From NCBI RefSeq assembly GCF_017115105.1, contig NZ_JABXKH010000167.1, positions 85,502 through 149,501 on the forward strand: a stretch of DNA of 64,000 nt, in the 5' to 3' direction. Position numbers and translations under genes: made by a program. Below are positions 8,630 through 17,073 of the stretch, in pieces (within the stretch, counting starts at the first letter, position 1; every line of letters starts with the position of its first letter). Source of the stretch: Nostoc sp. NMS2. GTDB taxonomy: Bacteria > Cyanobacteriota > Cyanobacteriia > Cyanobacteriales > Nostocaceae. The notes beneath the pieces were generated by a model. That model saw only the letters and a program-made list of their open reading frames with translations, had not been told where the DNA came from and did no database searches.

Positions 8630-9268
8630 ATGATCGTTGTCCATCATCTTAACAACTCGCGATCGCAGCGTGTGCTATGGCTGCTTGAAGAATTAGAGAT
8701 CGATTATGAGATCAAGTTCTACGAACGCGACCAGAAGACGATGCTAGCACCAGCATCCTTGCGTGAAGTCCATCCCCTCGGCAAATCACCAGTAATCACA
8801 GATGCAGAAAATACTGTTGCTGAGTCGGGTGCTATCATCGAATACATCGTCGGCCGCTACGGCAATGGTCAGCTAATACCGCCATCCGGTACGCCGGAGC
8901 GTCTGCACTACACTTATTGGCTGCATTATGCCGAAGGCTCTGCAATGCCACCTCTGGTAATGAATCTCGTCTTCAACCGTTTTGGTGTAGGAGACAACGT
9001 AAATGACGGATTTATCGCACCCCAAATCAAGCTTCACTTTGACTATATAGAAGGTGAACTTGGTAAAAGTACATGGTTTGTAGGCGAAGAATTCACCGCC
9101 GCCGATATCCAAATGAGCTTTCCTTTGGAAATAGTCGCTATGGAAGCCGAACTCATCTCAAGCCGACCAAAGATTAAGCAATTTATCGAGCGCATCCATG
9201 CACGACCTGCTTACAAACGCGCTCTTGAACGTGGAGGCAAATACGACTTCGCCAATAGCATTCAATAA
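8630..9268 (+). CDS. Glutathione S-transferase family protein
   Basis: The 212-residue protein has the two-domain GST layout. An N-terminal thioredoxin-like domain (about 1-82) has VHHLNNSRSQRVLWLLEELE, the cis-proline region GKSPVI and AESGAIIEYI. A helical C-terminal domain contains FVGEEFTAADIQMSFPLE, the conserved N-capping motif of GSTs, and ends in RPAYKRALERGG. The active-site residue is probably Ser or Asn in NNSRS. It likely conjugates glutathione to electrophiles in the cytoplasm; the substrate is unknown. ATG at 8630 is the natural start. Confidence 0.93.
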   Translation: MIVVHHLNNSRSQRVLWLLEELEIDYEIKFYERDQKTMLAPASLREVHPLGKSPVITDAENTVAESGAIIEYIVGRYGNGQLIPPSGTPERLHYTYWLHYAEGSAMPPLVMNLVFNRFGVGDNVNDGFIAPQIKLHFDYIEGELGKSTWFVGEEFTAADIQMSFPLEIVAMEAELISSRPKIKQFIERIHARPAYKRALERGGKYDFANSIQ

Positions 9269-9451
9269 TTCTGGTAGCCAAAGTTTCAGATAATTAGAAA
9301 CTGGTTAATGTTGCATTTAGAACATCATCAGTCGCATCTTTTTCTAATTCAGTAGAAGTTGCCAGGAGCTTTTGGAGTTAATTTCAGAAGTTAGATAAGA
9401 AACAGCCGATTAAGAAGAATAGTAGCGACTGTCTTAAAAGTCAAGCGATCG

Positions 9452-9667
9452 TTAACAAAAAACCGGGACTCTTAACATTGACGCAACTGGGGAACGCTGC
9501 GCTAGATTCTGCGGAGCCTCAATATCTGCCAAGGCTTGGCCACGAGTGCGTGAGCGGCGATTCTTTTCGGCTGTCTGCATCTCCACTAATTGTCGTCTGC
9601 GACTAATTAATTCCGATAATTGACGCGCCGTTTCGGATTGAATGGCTAAAACTTGAGGTTTCATCAT
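9452..9667 (-). CDS. Small basic hypothetical protein
   Basis: The 71-residue frame is rich in Arg, Gln and Glu and predicted helical in its first 45 residues (ETARQLSELISRRRQLVEMQ), so it could form a short coiled coil. There is no signal peptide. It is not recognised, and no neighbour suggests a role. The tail overlaps sequence resembling dispersed repeats, so the annotated C-terminus may be recent. Confidence 0.35.
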   Translation of the reverse strand: MMKPQVLAIQSETARQLSELISRRRQLVEMQTAEKNRRSRTRGQALADIEAPQNLAQRSPVASMLRVPVFC

Positions 9668-9788
9668 TTAAATTTTTGCCCCTGGCGACTGTTCGAGTTC
9701 TGTCAAAGAGATTGTTGTAGTGACCCATGCTACAAAGCGGTCTTTCTTGACCAAGGTTGGGACGGTCTACTACTATTTCTAAGATACA

Positions 9789-9858
9789 AGGTTAGGTTGA
9801 ACGAAGTGAAACCCAACAAATCCCTGAAAATGTTGGGTTTCGTTCCTCAACCCAACCT
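9789..9858. repeat. Imperfect inverted repeat of the GTTGGGTT type
   Basis: A left arm with AGGTTAGGTTGAACGAAG and a right arm ending CAACCCAACCT can fold into a hairpin of nearly 30 pairs around a short loop. It lies downstream of the anti-sigma factor gene and could serve as its terminator. Confidence 0.65.
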
Positions 9859-9947
9859 ACATTGGAGTTATTTTTTAGGCTTAACCTACGCAGTATTGAG
9901 TGTTGATGGAATCCCTTGCTACATATCCTGCGAGTGCTTCTTCTAAC

Positions 9948-10721
9948 TTACCCTTTGTTGCGATCGCCAAAGGTAAAAGAACTCTTCATGATTACTGGGC
10001 CGAGTGGATACCGGTAGTCTGTGGATGTCTCCAGCGTCACAAACATTTCTGATACCCCCGCATCATAGAAATCAGCAGGCATGGCAAATTTTTCGACAAT
10101 CTTACCCTGTGTACTAGCACGAAGCTGTCCGCACGGGATTTTTTCGCCCTCAACAACTGCCCAAAGTCGGTAAATACTTCCAACAGGCGGAGGGGGAACA
10201 TTTTGAACCGCAATCACACCTGTTTGCTGTTCCAGATTCAGCACAAAACTGCCGCTTGCTGTTTCTGCTACATTCACACCCCTTAAGGGAAACAGGCGGG
10301 TTGCTTTTTGTTGCAGCAGTGTTTTGAGATTATCAGCTACCTGCAATTCTGTACGCAAGTGGTAGTTATCTATTCCCAAATACAAAATTAATAGTGCCGC
10401 GACACTGCCGATGATTTTACGCCAAGAGAGACTATAGGGAAAAGCCCTGACTGGACGACGATGGGATACGGAAAGATTTTCAGTCTCTACGTCCAATAAA
10501 TTGCTGAGGATAGCTGCACGCAAATGCGGTGGCGGCTCAACAGCATTTAAACCATAAACCACTTCATCTAATACTTGCTGTAACTGCTCTACTTCCACCG
10601 CCAAGGATGGATTTTCTGCAAGCATCTGCTGAAACTCAAGAGCTTCATTAGGAGCCAGTTCACCCACGATATAGCCTGCTGCTAACTGTTGTACATATTG
10701 AGAATTTTCTGGTGCAGTCAT
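9948..10721 (-). CDS. Anti-sigma factor, RskA-type
   Basis: The 257-residue protein is a membrane-bound anti-sigma factor predicted to hold the adjacent ECF sigma factor inactive. The N-terminal cytoplasmic part (about 1-95) has the zinc-less anti-sigma helical fold (AAGYIVGELAPNEALEFQQML). A single membrane helix at about 108-126 (IGSVAALLILYLGI) follows. The C-terminal part is the RskA domain (SGSFVLNLEQQTGVIAVQNVPP, YRLWAVVEGEKIPCG, FVTLETSTDYRYPLGPVIM), lying outside the membrane. Its gene follows the sigma gene by 6 bp, so the two are co-transcribed. Confidence 0.92.
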   Translation of the reverse strand: MTAPENSQYVQQLAAGYIVGELAPNEALEFQQMLAENPSLAVEVEQLQQVLDEVVYGLNAVEPPPHLRAAILSNLLDVETENLSVSHRRPVRAFPYSLSWRKIIGSVAALLILYLGIDNYHLRTELQVADNLKTLLQQKATRLFPLRGVNVAETASGSFVLNLEQQTGVIAVQNVPPPPVGSIYRLWAVVEGEKIPCGQLRASTQGKIVEKFAMPADFYDAGVSEMFVTLETSTDYRYPLGPVIMKSSFTFGDRNKG

Positions 10722-10727
10722 AGGTAA

Positions 10728-11297
10728 CTAATCAATAGCATCAAGTAATATTTGTTTTAGCTTCAGCAGTCCTTGGCGCGTCCAAGTTTTCACCGTTCCT
10801 AATGGCACATTTAGTTGTTGAGCAATCTCCGACTGGCTAAGTCCAGCATCATAAGCCATCTCTATAACCTGACGTTGGTTGTCTAGCAGTTGGGTAAGGG
10901 CAGAGCGAACGGCAAGAGAGCGCTCTGTTAACTCAGCTTGCTCAACCGGAGTTGGAGAGAGGGTTTCGGCGGTGACTGTTTGCCCAAAGCGGTGCAAGAG
11001 ATTAAGGACGCGACTCCGAGAGCGGATTTTATCTATTGCCCTTGAGCGCGTCATCGCTATCAGATAACGCAGGAAATGACTATGGTTGGCATTGACAGTC
11101 GCATTGCGCCACAAAGCCAGAAAAATCTCCTGTGTTAAATCCTCCGCTTCCTGCGGGTTTTGCAATATTTTCAGTGCAATTCCGTAGACAATCTGACCGT
11201 AGCGGTCATAGAGAATACCTAATGCTCCAGGCTGTTTTGCTTTCAGGGCGTGGAGCAACTCTGTATCTGTCTGGTGCGAGGGAGAATTTGACTCCAT
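10728..11297 (-). CDS. ECF-type RNA polymerase sigma factor, SigK-like
   Basis: This ECF sigma factor directs RNA polymerase to a small regulon. Region 2 has LYDRYGQIVYGIALKIL, PQEAEDLTQEIFLALWR and YLIAMTRSRAIDKIRSRSR. Region 4 has LDNQRQVIEMAYDAGLSQSEIAQQLNVPLGTVKTW, a helix-turn-helix. I chose the ATG at 11297 (MESNSP). The frame opens 14 codons earlier (GTG or ATG-like region at 11339), but that extension is atypical. Pairing with an RskA-like anti-sigma places it in the SigK/SigL group, often linked to redox or envelope stress. The exported proteins read divergently at 11.7-13.9 kb are candidate targets. Confidence 0.93.
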   Translation of the reverse strand: MESNSPSHQTDTELLHALKAKQPGALGILYDRYGQIVYGIALKILQNPQEAEDLTQEIFLALWRNATVNANHSHFLRYLIAMTRSRAIDKIRSRSRVLNLLHRFGQTVTAETLSPTPVEQAELTERSLAVRSALTQLLDNQRQVIEMAYDAGLSQSEIAQQLNVPLGTVKTWTRQGLLKLKQILLDAID

Positions 11298-11339
11298 GCT
11301 AGGGTGTGAATATGCCTCGGTTAATATTAGGTATACCAT

Positions 11340-11707
11340 TTGGTTGGCAATGGCAGAGGTTTTATTTCTATTTCTATAACGATTGACGAAAGCAATTGGA
11401 TTTTAGATTTTAGATTTTAGATTTTGGATTGAGGTTAAATCCAAATTCTCATCTTGTTCGTTATTGGAATAGAAGCGAACATTAACCCACACAATTATTT
11501 ATTTCGGTCATGCTTGATTGAAGAGATAGAATGCCGTTCATAGCGTGTGAGTCTTTCTCAAATAGAAACCGCGCACACTATTTAATTGTATCTCTACTAA
11601 AACAGCCTTTTTCACTCGCATATTACCCACATGAAAACGAGTTGGGTAGGTTTTACCTACCTGCTTTCATTGCTTTATCCCAACAACTCTATTAACGAGG
11701 TAGAACC
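11340..11707. other. Divergent promoter region between sigma gene and secreted-protein gene
   Basis: The region holds a TTTAGAT heptamer run (11400-11428). A hairpin at 11645-11661 (GGTAGG...CCTACC) lies within a longer inverted repeat (GAGTTGGG...CCCAACAACTC), about 50 bp before the ATG at 11708. The inverted repeats could be operator or leader structures. The ribosome binding site is probably GAGG at 11697-11700. Confidence 0.5.
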
Positions 11708-12058
11708 ATGCAACGTTATATTCTCCCAATTTTATCAGCTTTGTTAGTATCTCCTGTACTAGCAACCACTGCTCAAGCACAAATCCCAATCACATATAAT
11801 TCAGTCGTAGTAAACAGTGTTAAAGCCAGTCAAATCAATCCTTTCAATCTAGCTTTCATGGCTGAACGCGGCTACTTGCAAAATGTAGGTATCAAGAGTG
11901 GGAATGCTTTGTTGAACGCGCATCAATCGGGAATGGTAACAGCTAAAGATATTGTTCAAAGTGCGGTGAAGGCAAAGCTATTACCAGAGGAAACTCTATC
12001 CGATCAAGGGTATTTAAGCGCACTAGAAGCACAACTACAAGCCTTAGAAGCAGATTAG
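11708..12058 (+). CDS. Secreted protein of unknown function
   Basis: The 116-residue protein has a clear signal peptide (MQRYILPILSALLVSPVLA, cleavage near TAQAQ at about 24). A short soluble domain with alternating helices follows (KSGNALLNAHQSGMVTAKDIVQSAVKAKLLPEETLSDQGYLSALEAQLQAL). No Cys or metal motif is seen. It is the first gene read away from the sigma/anti-sigma pair and is a plausible target of that sigma factor. It probably acts in the periplasm or outside the cell. Family not recognised. Confidence 0.75.
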   Translation: MQRYILPILSALLVSPVLATTAQAQIPITYNSVVVNSVKASQINPFNLAFMAERGYLQNVGIKSGNALLNAHQSGMVTAKDIVQSAVKAKLLPEETLSDQGYLSALEAQLQALEAD

Positions 12059-12105
12059 CGCTCTTCTATGACTCTGGAGAGAGAATAATCCAAGCGATTA
12101 AAATA

Positions 12106-12176
12106 GAGCCTCCGGCACGCTGACGCGAACGCGGCTACACAAACTCTCGTCCGCCTGCGCGGACTAACGCCAAAAT
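12106..12176. repeat. Dispersed GC-rich repeat (CCTCCGGCACGC type)
   Basis: It begins AGAGCCTCCGGCACGCTGAC and includes CCGCCTGCGCGGAC hairpins. Relatives lie at 35863-35934, around 43456-43530 and near 4921-4945. It sits between the secreted-protein and PepSY genes. Confidence 0.6.
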
Positions 12177-12224
12177 AGGGTTTCAAATTTAATCTGACGA
12201 GAGTAATAAAAGAGCGTTAGGAAT

Positions 12225-12521
12225 TTGATCATGAGATTAGTTTTCCGCAAATATCACCGACTAATTGCACTTACAATCTGCTTACCACTAATTATCACCG
12301 CAGTTACAGGTATTGCCATGACAGTTGCGGATGAGTGGTTGCATCAAGCCCAATTAGTCGGATTTTTTCTCAAAATTCATACGTTCCAATTTTTGGGACT
12401 GTCAGCAGTTTTACCCATATTTAACGGATTGGGATTGCTGAGTTTAATTGCCACCGGACTAAATATGACGGGTTTATTTTCTCAACGGCGCAAGTTGGAA
12501 CAAGTAAAAAGTAAAAAGTAA
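12225..12521 (+). CDS. PepSY-type small membrane protein
   Basis: The 98-residue protein resembles the membrane part of PepSY-associated TM proteins: FRKYHRLIALTICLPLIITAVTG forms the first helix with its typical RK-H start. A second helix (about 60-82, LSAVLPIFNGLGLLSLIATGL) follows, and the tail is basic. PepSY-TM proteins are often linked to iron or other metal handling and peptidase control. It precedes the cupredoxin gene on the same strand (77 bp to the chosen ATG) and probably belongs to the same transcription unit. Confidence 0.72.
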   Translation: MIMRLVFRKYHRLIALTICLPLIITAVTGIAMTVADEWLHQAQLVGFFLKIHTFQFLGLSAVLPIFNGLGLLSLIATGLNMTGLFSQRRKLEQVKSKK

Positions 12522-12598
12522 AAAATTGCCTCTTTTTATTTGTTTTATTTGTGCGTCGTCTGGTGCGATTCCTTAATAAACTTTGGGTCTATCGCTAT

Positions 12599-12994
12599 AT
12601 GAAATATATCTCTTACTTGCTTCTAGGACTTGCTTCTACAATTCTGGTAATTGTGTTTTCTTTGTCATCCTGTACCCCCAATCGACAATCTGTAACACCT
12701 ACACCCCAGCCACAGGAAATTACCGCCAATAGCGCAAATCCTACCGTCAAAATTCTCAATTTCAAATACCTACCGGAAAACCTCAATATAGCTGCTGGAG
12801 AGAGCGTGCAGTTTGTCAACCAAGACGAAGAACCACATACAATTACCGCCAAAGATGGCTCTTTTGATTCTAAGGGACTGGATAATGCCCAAGTTTGGAA
12901 ACACACCTTCACGCAGCCAGGAAGTTTCCCTTACTTGTGTTCTATTCATCCCTACATGCAAGGAAAAATTACTGTCAACACAAGTAAAAAGTAA
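12599..12994 (+). CDS. Cupredoxin (plastocyanin-like) lipoprotein
   Basis: The mature protein is a single cupredoxin domain that binds copper. It has VKILNFKYLPENLNIAAGESVQFVNQDEEPHTI, where the His of EPHT is the first ligand, and YLCSIHPYMQG, which supplies Cys, His and Met. The N-terminus has a lipobox, VFSLSSC, so it is probably a membrane-anchored lipoprotein facing the periplasm. I chose ATG 12599 rather than the upstream GTG at 12551, because it gives a normal signal sequence. The role may be electron transfer or copper binding. Its place between PepSY and metallophosphoesterase genes suggests a shared envelope function. Confidence 0.88.
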   Translation: MKYISYLLLGLASTILVIVFSLSSCTPNRQSVTPTPQPQEITANSANPTVKILNFKYLPENLNIAAGESVQFVNQDEEPHTITAKDGSFDSKGLDNAQVWKHTFTQPGSFPYLCSIHPYMQGKITVNTSKK

Positions 12995-13024
12995 AACAAA
13001 TTTAACTTCAAATAGGAAAACAAA

Positions 13025-13936
13025 ATGAGACGGAGAAAGTTTATTGAACACGTTGGCTGGACTGGTCTTGGTATTTTGTGGGTAGTGGGGGGAAATGGTT
13101 TACTTGAATCCTGTTCGGTCGGAGATTCGCAAGGTAAGAAATTAGCAAATTCTGCATCCTTATCATTTGTGCAAATCAGCGACACACATCTAGGTTTCAA
13201 TAAGGAAGCGAACCCACACGTTACTACCAGTCTGCAACAAACCATCAACGCCATAAATTCACTACCTACACCACCAGCATTCATTGTTCATACTGGAGAC
13301 ATCACGCACCTTTCCAAACCGGAGGAATTTGACGCGGCAAAACAATTTCTTTCCCAATTGAAAGCACCACTGTTTACCCTCCCTGGCGAACATGACACTA
13401 TCGGAGATAGGGGGAAAGCTTATGGAGAAGTATTCAGCCAAAAGGATAAAAGAGAAGGTTTGCAAATATGGGACTATAACGGCGTGCATTTGATTTCTCT
13501 GACCAATGTGCTGGAATTTGGGGAAACTGGTCAAGGGAAACTCGGTCAAGCGCAACTAGATGTACTTGAAAAAGACCTTGCAGCGCAGAAACAAGACACA
13601 CCAATAGTTATTTTTAGTCATATTCCTTTGTATAATCTTTATCCTCAATGGGGTTGGGCAACCGCCGACTCAGGCAAAGTACTGTCGTTGTTATCCCGCT
13701 TTTCTTCTGTTACCGTCCTTAGCGGTCACATTCATCAAGTAATTCAACATAGCGAAGGTAACATTCGATTTAGTACGGCTGCATCTGTTGCCTATCCGTT
13801 ACCTGCGCCAGGAAAAGCTGAAAAACCAGGACCAGTCAAGTTACCAGAAAAGGATTTACTGGCTGTGTTGGGTTTCCGCACACTGGAATTTATACCTGGT
13901 AATGATGTCAAAATTGACCAGCATTCTCTGGCTTAG
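13025..13936 (+). CDS. Calcineurin-like metallophosphoesterase, probably Tat-exported
   Basis: The 303-residue protein has the calcineurin-type metal-site motifs in order: QISDTHLGF (Asp53, His55), VHTGDITH (Asp92), GEHD (121-124, where most relatives have GNHD), FSHIPL and LSGHIHQV. The N-terminus RRRKFIEHVGWTGLGILWV has the twin-arginine pattern and a weak hydrophobic core, fitting Tat export of a prefolded metalloenzyme. It starts 30 bp after the cupredoxin stop, so the two are likely co-transcribed. The Asn-to-Glu change in GEHD affects a metal ligand and may alter metal preference or activity. The substrate is unknown. Confidence 0.9.
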   Translation: MRRRKFIEHVGWTGLGILWVVGGNGLLESCSVGDSQGKKLANSASLSFVQISDTHLGFNKEANPHVTTSLQQTINAINSLPTPPAFIVHTGDITHLSKPEEFDAAKQFLSQLKAPLFTLPGEHDTIGDRGKAYGEVFSQKDKREGLQIWDYNGVHLISLTNVLEFGETGQGKLGQAQLDVLEKDLAAQKQDTPIVIFSHIPLYNLYPQWGWATADSGKVLSLLSRFSSVTVLSGHIHQVIQHSEGNIRFSTAASVAYPLPAPGKAEKPGPVKLPEKDLLAVLGFRTLEFIPGNDVKIDQHSLA

Positions 13937-13983
13937 AGGATCGGGGTATTGGAATAATCCCCGTGCCCAATACCCCAGATAGA

Positions 13984-14460
13984 TTATTCTGGCTGGCTAC
14001 AATACTTGTTCATCTGATTAACCAACGTGTCTGACTGCTTGCCAACAGTTGTAGCTGTTGTCAGTGCTAAGTCAATTTCGGTTCTAGCCTTTTGGATTTT
14101 TTCTCTACCCGATTCTGAAGCTTCTGCTGTCTTGGTTGCACCAAGCGCTCTACCCGCTTTAGCGATCGCTTGACTGAGATTTTGAAAAATATTCACAAAA
14201 CTACTTTGAAATTCTTTAAGCTTAGGATCTTTTAAATTCAGTTCCTTAATCGATTTAGTCACAAATTCTAAATCTTTAGACAGTTGTATGCTGGTGATCA
14301 CTTGCTTTCCTTTATTGTTATCAATCAAAGAAGTTCCGGCATTTACAACTCGAATCAGTCGCTGGCACTGAGAAACTTTATTTTCGCTGCAACTGGTAAC
14401 GAACAAAGCGATGCTCAGGCTAACAGGAGCAATAACAGTATATTTATGTAAAACAGACAT
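13984..14460 (-). CDS. Lipoprotein of unknown function
   Basis: Starting at ATG 14460 the protein has about 158 residues, with a signal sequence ending in lipobox LFVTSC. A long helical domain follows (LSKDLEFVTKSIKELNLKDPKLKEFQ, and a Thr/Ala/Lys-rich second half) ending in a Cys-containing tail NKYCSQPE. The frame stays open further upstream, but that part only translates repeat DNA (MGHGEWGMGNGAWGMG), so I exclude it. Such four-helix-like lipoproteins recur in cyanobacteria without known function. Confidence 0.72.
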   Translation of the reverse strand: MSVLHKYTVIAPVSLSIALFVTSCSENKVSQCQRLIRVVNAGTSLIDNNKGKQVITSIQLSKDLEFVTKSIKELNLKDPKLKEFQSSFVNIFQNLSQAIAKAGRALGATKTAEASESGREKIQKARTEIDLALTTATTVGKQSDTLVNQMNKYCSQPE

Positions 14461-14522
14461 TAACACCCCAACAGCAATAAAACCGAGAATATAGTATTCA
14501 ATATTACGAGTAAAGGAGGTAT

Positions 14523-14579
14523 TTGGGCATTGGGCATTGGGCATTGGGCATTGGGCATTGGGCATTGGGCATTGGGCAT
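14523..14579. repeat. TTGGGCA heptamer array, about eight units
   Basis: Eight near-perfect tandem copies of TTGGGCA. Their complement TGCCCAA appears in arrays at about 20.03 kb. They lie upstream of the lipoprotein start and may affect its expression. Confidence 0.9.
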
Positions 14580-14636
14580 GAAGAAGAGACAAGGAAGAGA
14601 CTTGTTCAATAATTCCCCCTTGTGCCCCATGCCCTA

Positions 14637-14702
14637 TTTGGCCCATTCCCCATGCCCCATTCCCCATGCCCCATTCCCCATGCCCCATTCCCCATGCCCC
14701 AA
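14637..14702. repeat. CCCATTCCCCATGC 14-mer tandem repeat
   Basis: Four or more copies of a 14-base unit (two diverged heptamers) directly follow the cbiO stop codon and separate it from the lipoprotein gene. Confidence 0.85.
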
Positions 14703-15467
14703 TCACCAATCTATCGGCAAACCTAACTGGTCTAAAGTAGCACCATCTTGCAAAAGTGGCTGAATATTGCCGTCTATTTGAATTCGACCACCAGACAGCA
14801 CTAAAGCGCGTTGCGTAACTCTACCCAACCAATGTAGGTCATGGGAGGCAATTAACATCACCTGTACTGGTAACTTTAACAATACTTGCGCTAAATGTCG
14901 CCGCCATGCTGGATCAAGACCGTTAGTCGGCTCATCCAAAATTAGAATTGTCGGGTCTAGGGCTAAAATTGAGGCTAGGGCTGCAAGGCGTTTTTGTCCA
15001 CCAGAAAGTTCGTGAGCGGAACGATTAGCGTAGGCTTCTAGTCCGAAATCAGCTAATAACTGCCGGGCGCGATCGCTAGCCTCTGCTGGTGACATTCCGT
15101 AGTTGCGTGGGCCAAAGGTAATATCTTCTAAGATGGTGGGCATAAATAGTTGGTCGTTGGCATCTTGAAAGCTAAAGCCAATTTGACGACGTATTTGGGG
15201 TAGAGTTTTAGGTTCTACCGGGATGCCATTAATGGTAATTTTCCCTGTTTGGGCTTGTTTTAAGCCGATTAGGTTCTCTAGCAAGGTGCTTTTTCCAGAA
15301 CCAGTTGCTCCCATCAAGGCGACGCGATCGCCTTTATTCAAGGTAAAAGAAATTTCTTGTAATACCGGCTCCTGGCGAGAATAGGCATAGACCAAGTTCT
15401 CAACTTCAACGACAGTTGCGTGGGGGTTATGGGTTGGTGGTTGGGGATTGGAAGTTAAAGATTTCAA
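14703..15467 (-). CDS. cbiO: Energy-coupling ABC transporter ATPase, cobalt/nickel type
   Basis: This is the ATPase of an ECF-type metal importer. Walker A is GATGSGKST (about residues 52-60), the Q-loop FSFQDANDQLF, signature motif LSGGQKRLAALASIL, Walker B ILILDEPTNGLDP and the switch His in IASHDLHW. FQDANDQLF is typical of CbiO/EcfA ATPases. It is the last gene of a cbiM-cbiQ-cbiO set on the minus strand, 36 bp after cbiQ. The start at 15467 includes a Pro/Asn-rich lead (NPQPPTHNPHA) that looks repeat-derived; the conserved domain begins near VVEVENLVYAY. Confidence 0.93.
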   Translation of the reverse strand: MKSLTSNPQPPTHNPHATVVEVENLVYAYSRQEPVLQEISFTLNKGDRVALMGATGSGKSTLLENLIGLKQAQTGKITINGIPVEPKTLPQIRRQIGFSFQDANDQLFMPTILEDITFGPRNYGMSPAEASDRARQLLADFGLEAYANRSAHELSGGQKRLAALASILALDPTILILDEPTNGLDPAWRRHLAQVLLKLPVQVMLIASHDLHWLGRVTQRALVLSGGRIQIDGNIQPLLQDGATLDQLGLPIDW

Positions 15468-15503
15468 GATTCACAAACTCAATATTGCGGAGTGAGGATT
15501 GGG

Positions 15504-16157
15504 TTAAATTTTGTAAGAAGTTAGGGTTACAGTAGCAGCGATCGCCCAAGCTAGTAATATGGCAAAACGTTCTTTTGGTCTGAGAGGAGAATCTATCGGT
15601 AATTGTCCGTTGTAACCACGAGCTACCATTGCCCCATAGACTCGTTCTGCCCTATCTAGACTGCGGAGATACAAGGCTCCAATCATGGCAGCACTAGCGT
15701 AGCGCAACCATCCCGCAGTTCCATTCAGACCGCGTAATTGAGCGCTACGCTGCATCCGTGTTACTTCTGAGAGCAAAATTTCCATATATTGCCCAGCTAA
15801 CAACAAGTTTTCCTTTAAAGGTGCTGGTACGGGTAAGCCTTTCAGGGCTATACCAAAACTATGAGGCGGTAAGGTTAACAAAAAACTATTCATAGTAACT
15901 AGACAAACCAGCGAACGAAGCAGTAAAAAACTGGCTCTTTCCCATCCTAAAGGCAAGGCTAGCAATGACAAAAAAATCAATTCTGTACCGAGTAATCCTC
16001 CCAAGCGGCGAATTGGTACGCGCAACAGCCAAGCCCACAAAAGTGCGATCGCGGTATATACACCTAAGCAATACCAAGCATGATATTTTAGTAAAGCTGC
16101 TCCCACTACAATCACTAGAGACAGCTGCAAACGTAACGGCAAAGAAAGTTTAAGCAT
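15504..16157 (-). CDS. cbiQ: Energy-coupling ABC transporter permease, cobalt/nickel type
   Basis: CbiQ is the transmembrane coupling subunit that links the ATPase to the substrate-binding CbiM. The 217-residue protein has four to five hydrophobic helices. It carries the family's two coupling motifs, seen here as RSAQLRGLNG (about 136-145) and GAMVARGYNG (about 177-186), where Ala-Arg-Gly is diagnostic. It overlaps cbiM by 8 bp, implying translational coupling. Confidence 0.92.
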   Translation of the reverse strand: MLKLSLPLRLQLSLVIVVGAALLKYHAWYCLGVYTAIALLWAWLLRVPIRRLGGLLGTELIFLSLLALPLGWERASFLLLRSLVCLVTMNSFLLTLPPHSFGIALKGLPVPAPLKENLLLAGQYMEILLSEVTRMQRSAQLRGLNGTAGWLRYASAAMIGALYLRSLDRAERVYGAMVARGYNGQLPIDSPLRPKERFAILLAWAIAATVTLTSYKI

Positions 16158-17073
16158 TCTTCGGTTTCACCACCTTGGCAATCCCAAAGGCCACAGCAAA
16201 GCAAACTGTAGCTCCCACAAGTCCAGCGATACTAGTGCCAATTAGCCCCAAACCCTTAATAGTGTAGTCAGCTAAGGGAGTTGGCACAATTACCCGGACT
16301 TTCCCAGCTAAATCAATGAAGCCTGTATTCTCAGCGACTTTTTCCAAACCATCAGGCCAGGCTGAGGCAAACAGCGACAGCACTCCCGCAATCAAGAAAA
16401 TGGTGACAATGGGTACTGACCACCCACGAAATTCCTGCTGTTCCCCTGGTAACAAATCTGGTCTGGCTGTAGCTAAATAAGTCAGCACACCCCCAGTAAT
16501 TATCCCTTCGCCAATGCCAATCAAAATATGCACGCCAGTCATAGCTGGCAAAACTATGGCTACAGGTGCAGTTCCAGAGAGGGCTAACTCAATGGCACAA
16601 ACTATAGCAGCTACCACTACACTTACACCAGCAGCTATACCAGCAGCTAAGGGTAAGCGCCCTTTAGACCCTCCCAACAGGCGTTGCAAGGTTTGGGTTA
16701 AAACCCAGCCTACCCAAACACCAACTACTGCCATATTGAAAATGTTTGCTCCCAAGGCTGTAATACCACCATCAGCAAATAGCACAGCTTGAATAATTAA
16801 AACTGTGGCAATACACAACGTCCCTGCCCACGGACTACCCAAAACGATCGCAGCTAAGGTTCCTCCTAATAAGTGACCACTAGTACCTCCAGCTACCGGA
16901 AAATTGATCATCTGGGCGGCAAAAATGAAGGCAGTGGTTAGTCCCAGTATGGGCGCACGACGAATACCAAAAGCTTCTTGCGATCGCTCGAAGGCAATAA
17001 AAAGCGCTGCTACACTGGCTAAACCAGTAGCCCCTGCCACCGGAACTGAAACAAATCCATCAGGAATATGCAT
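16150..17073 (-). CDS. cbiM: Cobalt/nickel importer substrate-binding subunit with fused C-terminal PDGLE domain
   Basis: CbiM/NikM binds the metal with its extreme N-terminus, and the start MHIPDGF (Met-His at positions 1-2) fixes the ATG at 17073. The protein has about seven membrane helices with GGTSGHLLGG and ANIFNMAVVGV, as in the family. The C-terminal third contains SAWPDGLEKVAENTGF, the PDGLE domain, which in other bacteria is the separate CbiN/NikN. Whether Co or Ni is carried cannot be told from sequence. ureEFG at 36-38 kb make Ni a sensible guess, and cobalamin synthesis would call for Co. I saw no cobalamin riboswitch upstream. Confidence 0.93.
   Translation of the reverse strand: MHIPDGFVSVPVAGATGLASVAALFIAFERSQEAFGIRRAPILGLTTAFIFAAQMINFPVAGGTSGHLLGGTLAAIVLGSPWAGTLCIATVLIIQAVLFADGGITALGANIFNMAVVGVWVGWVLTQTLQRLLGGSKGRLPLAAGIAAGVSVVVAAIVCAIELALSGTAPVAIVLPAMTGVHILIGIGEGIITGGVLTYLATARPDLLPGEQQEFRGWSVPIVTIFLIAGVLSLFASAWPDGLEKVAENTGFIDLAGKVRVIVPTPLADYTIKGLGLIGTSIAGLVGATVCFAVAFGIAKVVKPKNA

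Noticed and set aside
14523..14579. CRISPR array
   Set aside because: Heptamer units without spacers; no cas genes in the window.
14461..14709. N-terminal extension of the lipoprotein
   Set aside because: It translates 14-mer and heptamer repeats (MGHGEWGMGNGAWGMG); the lipoprotein signal starts at 14460.
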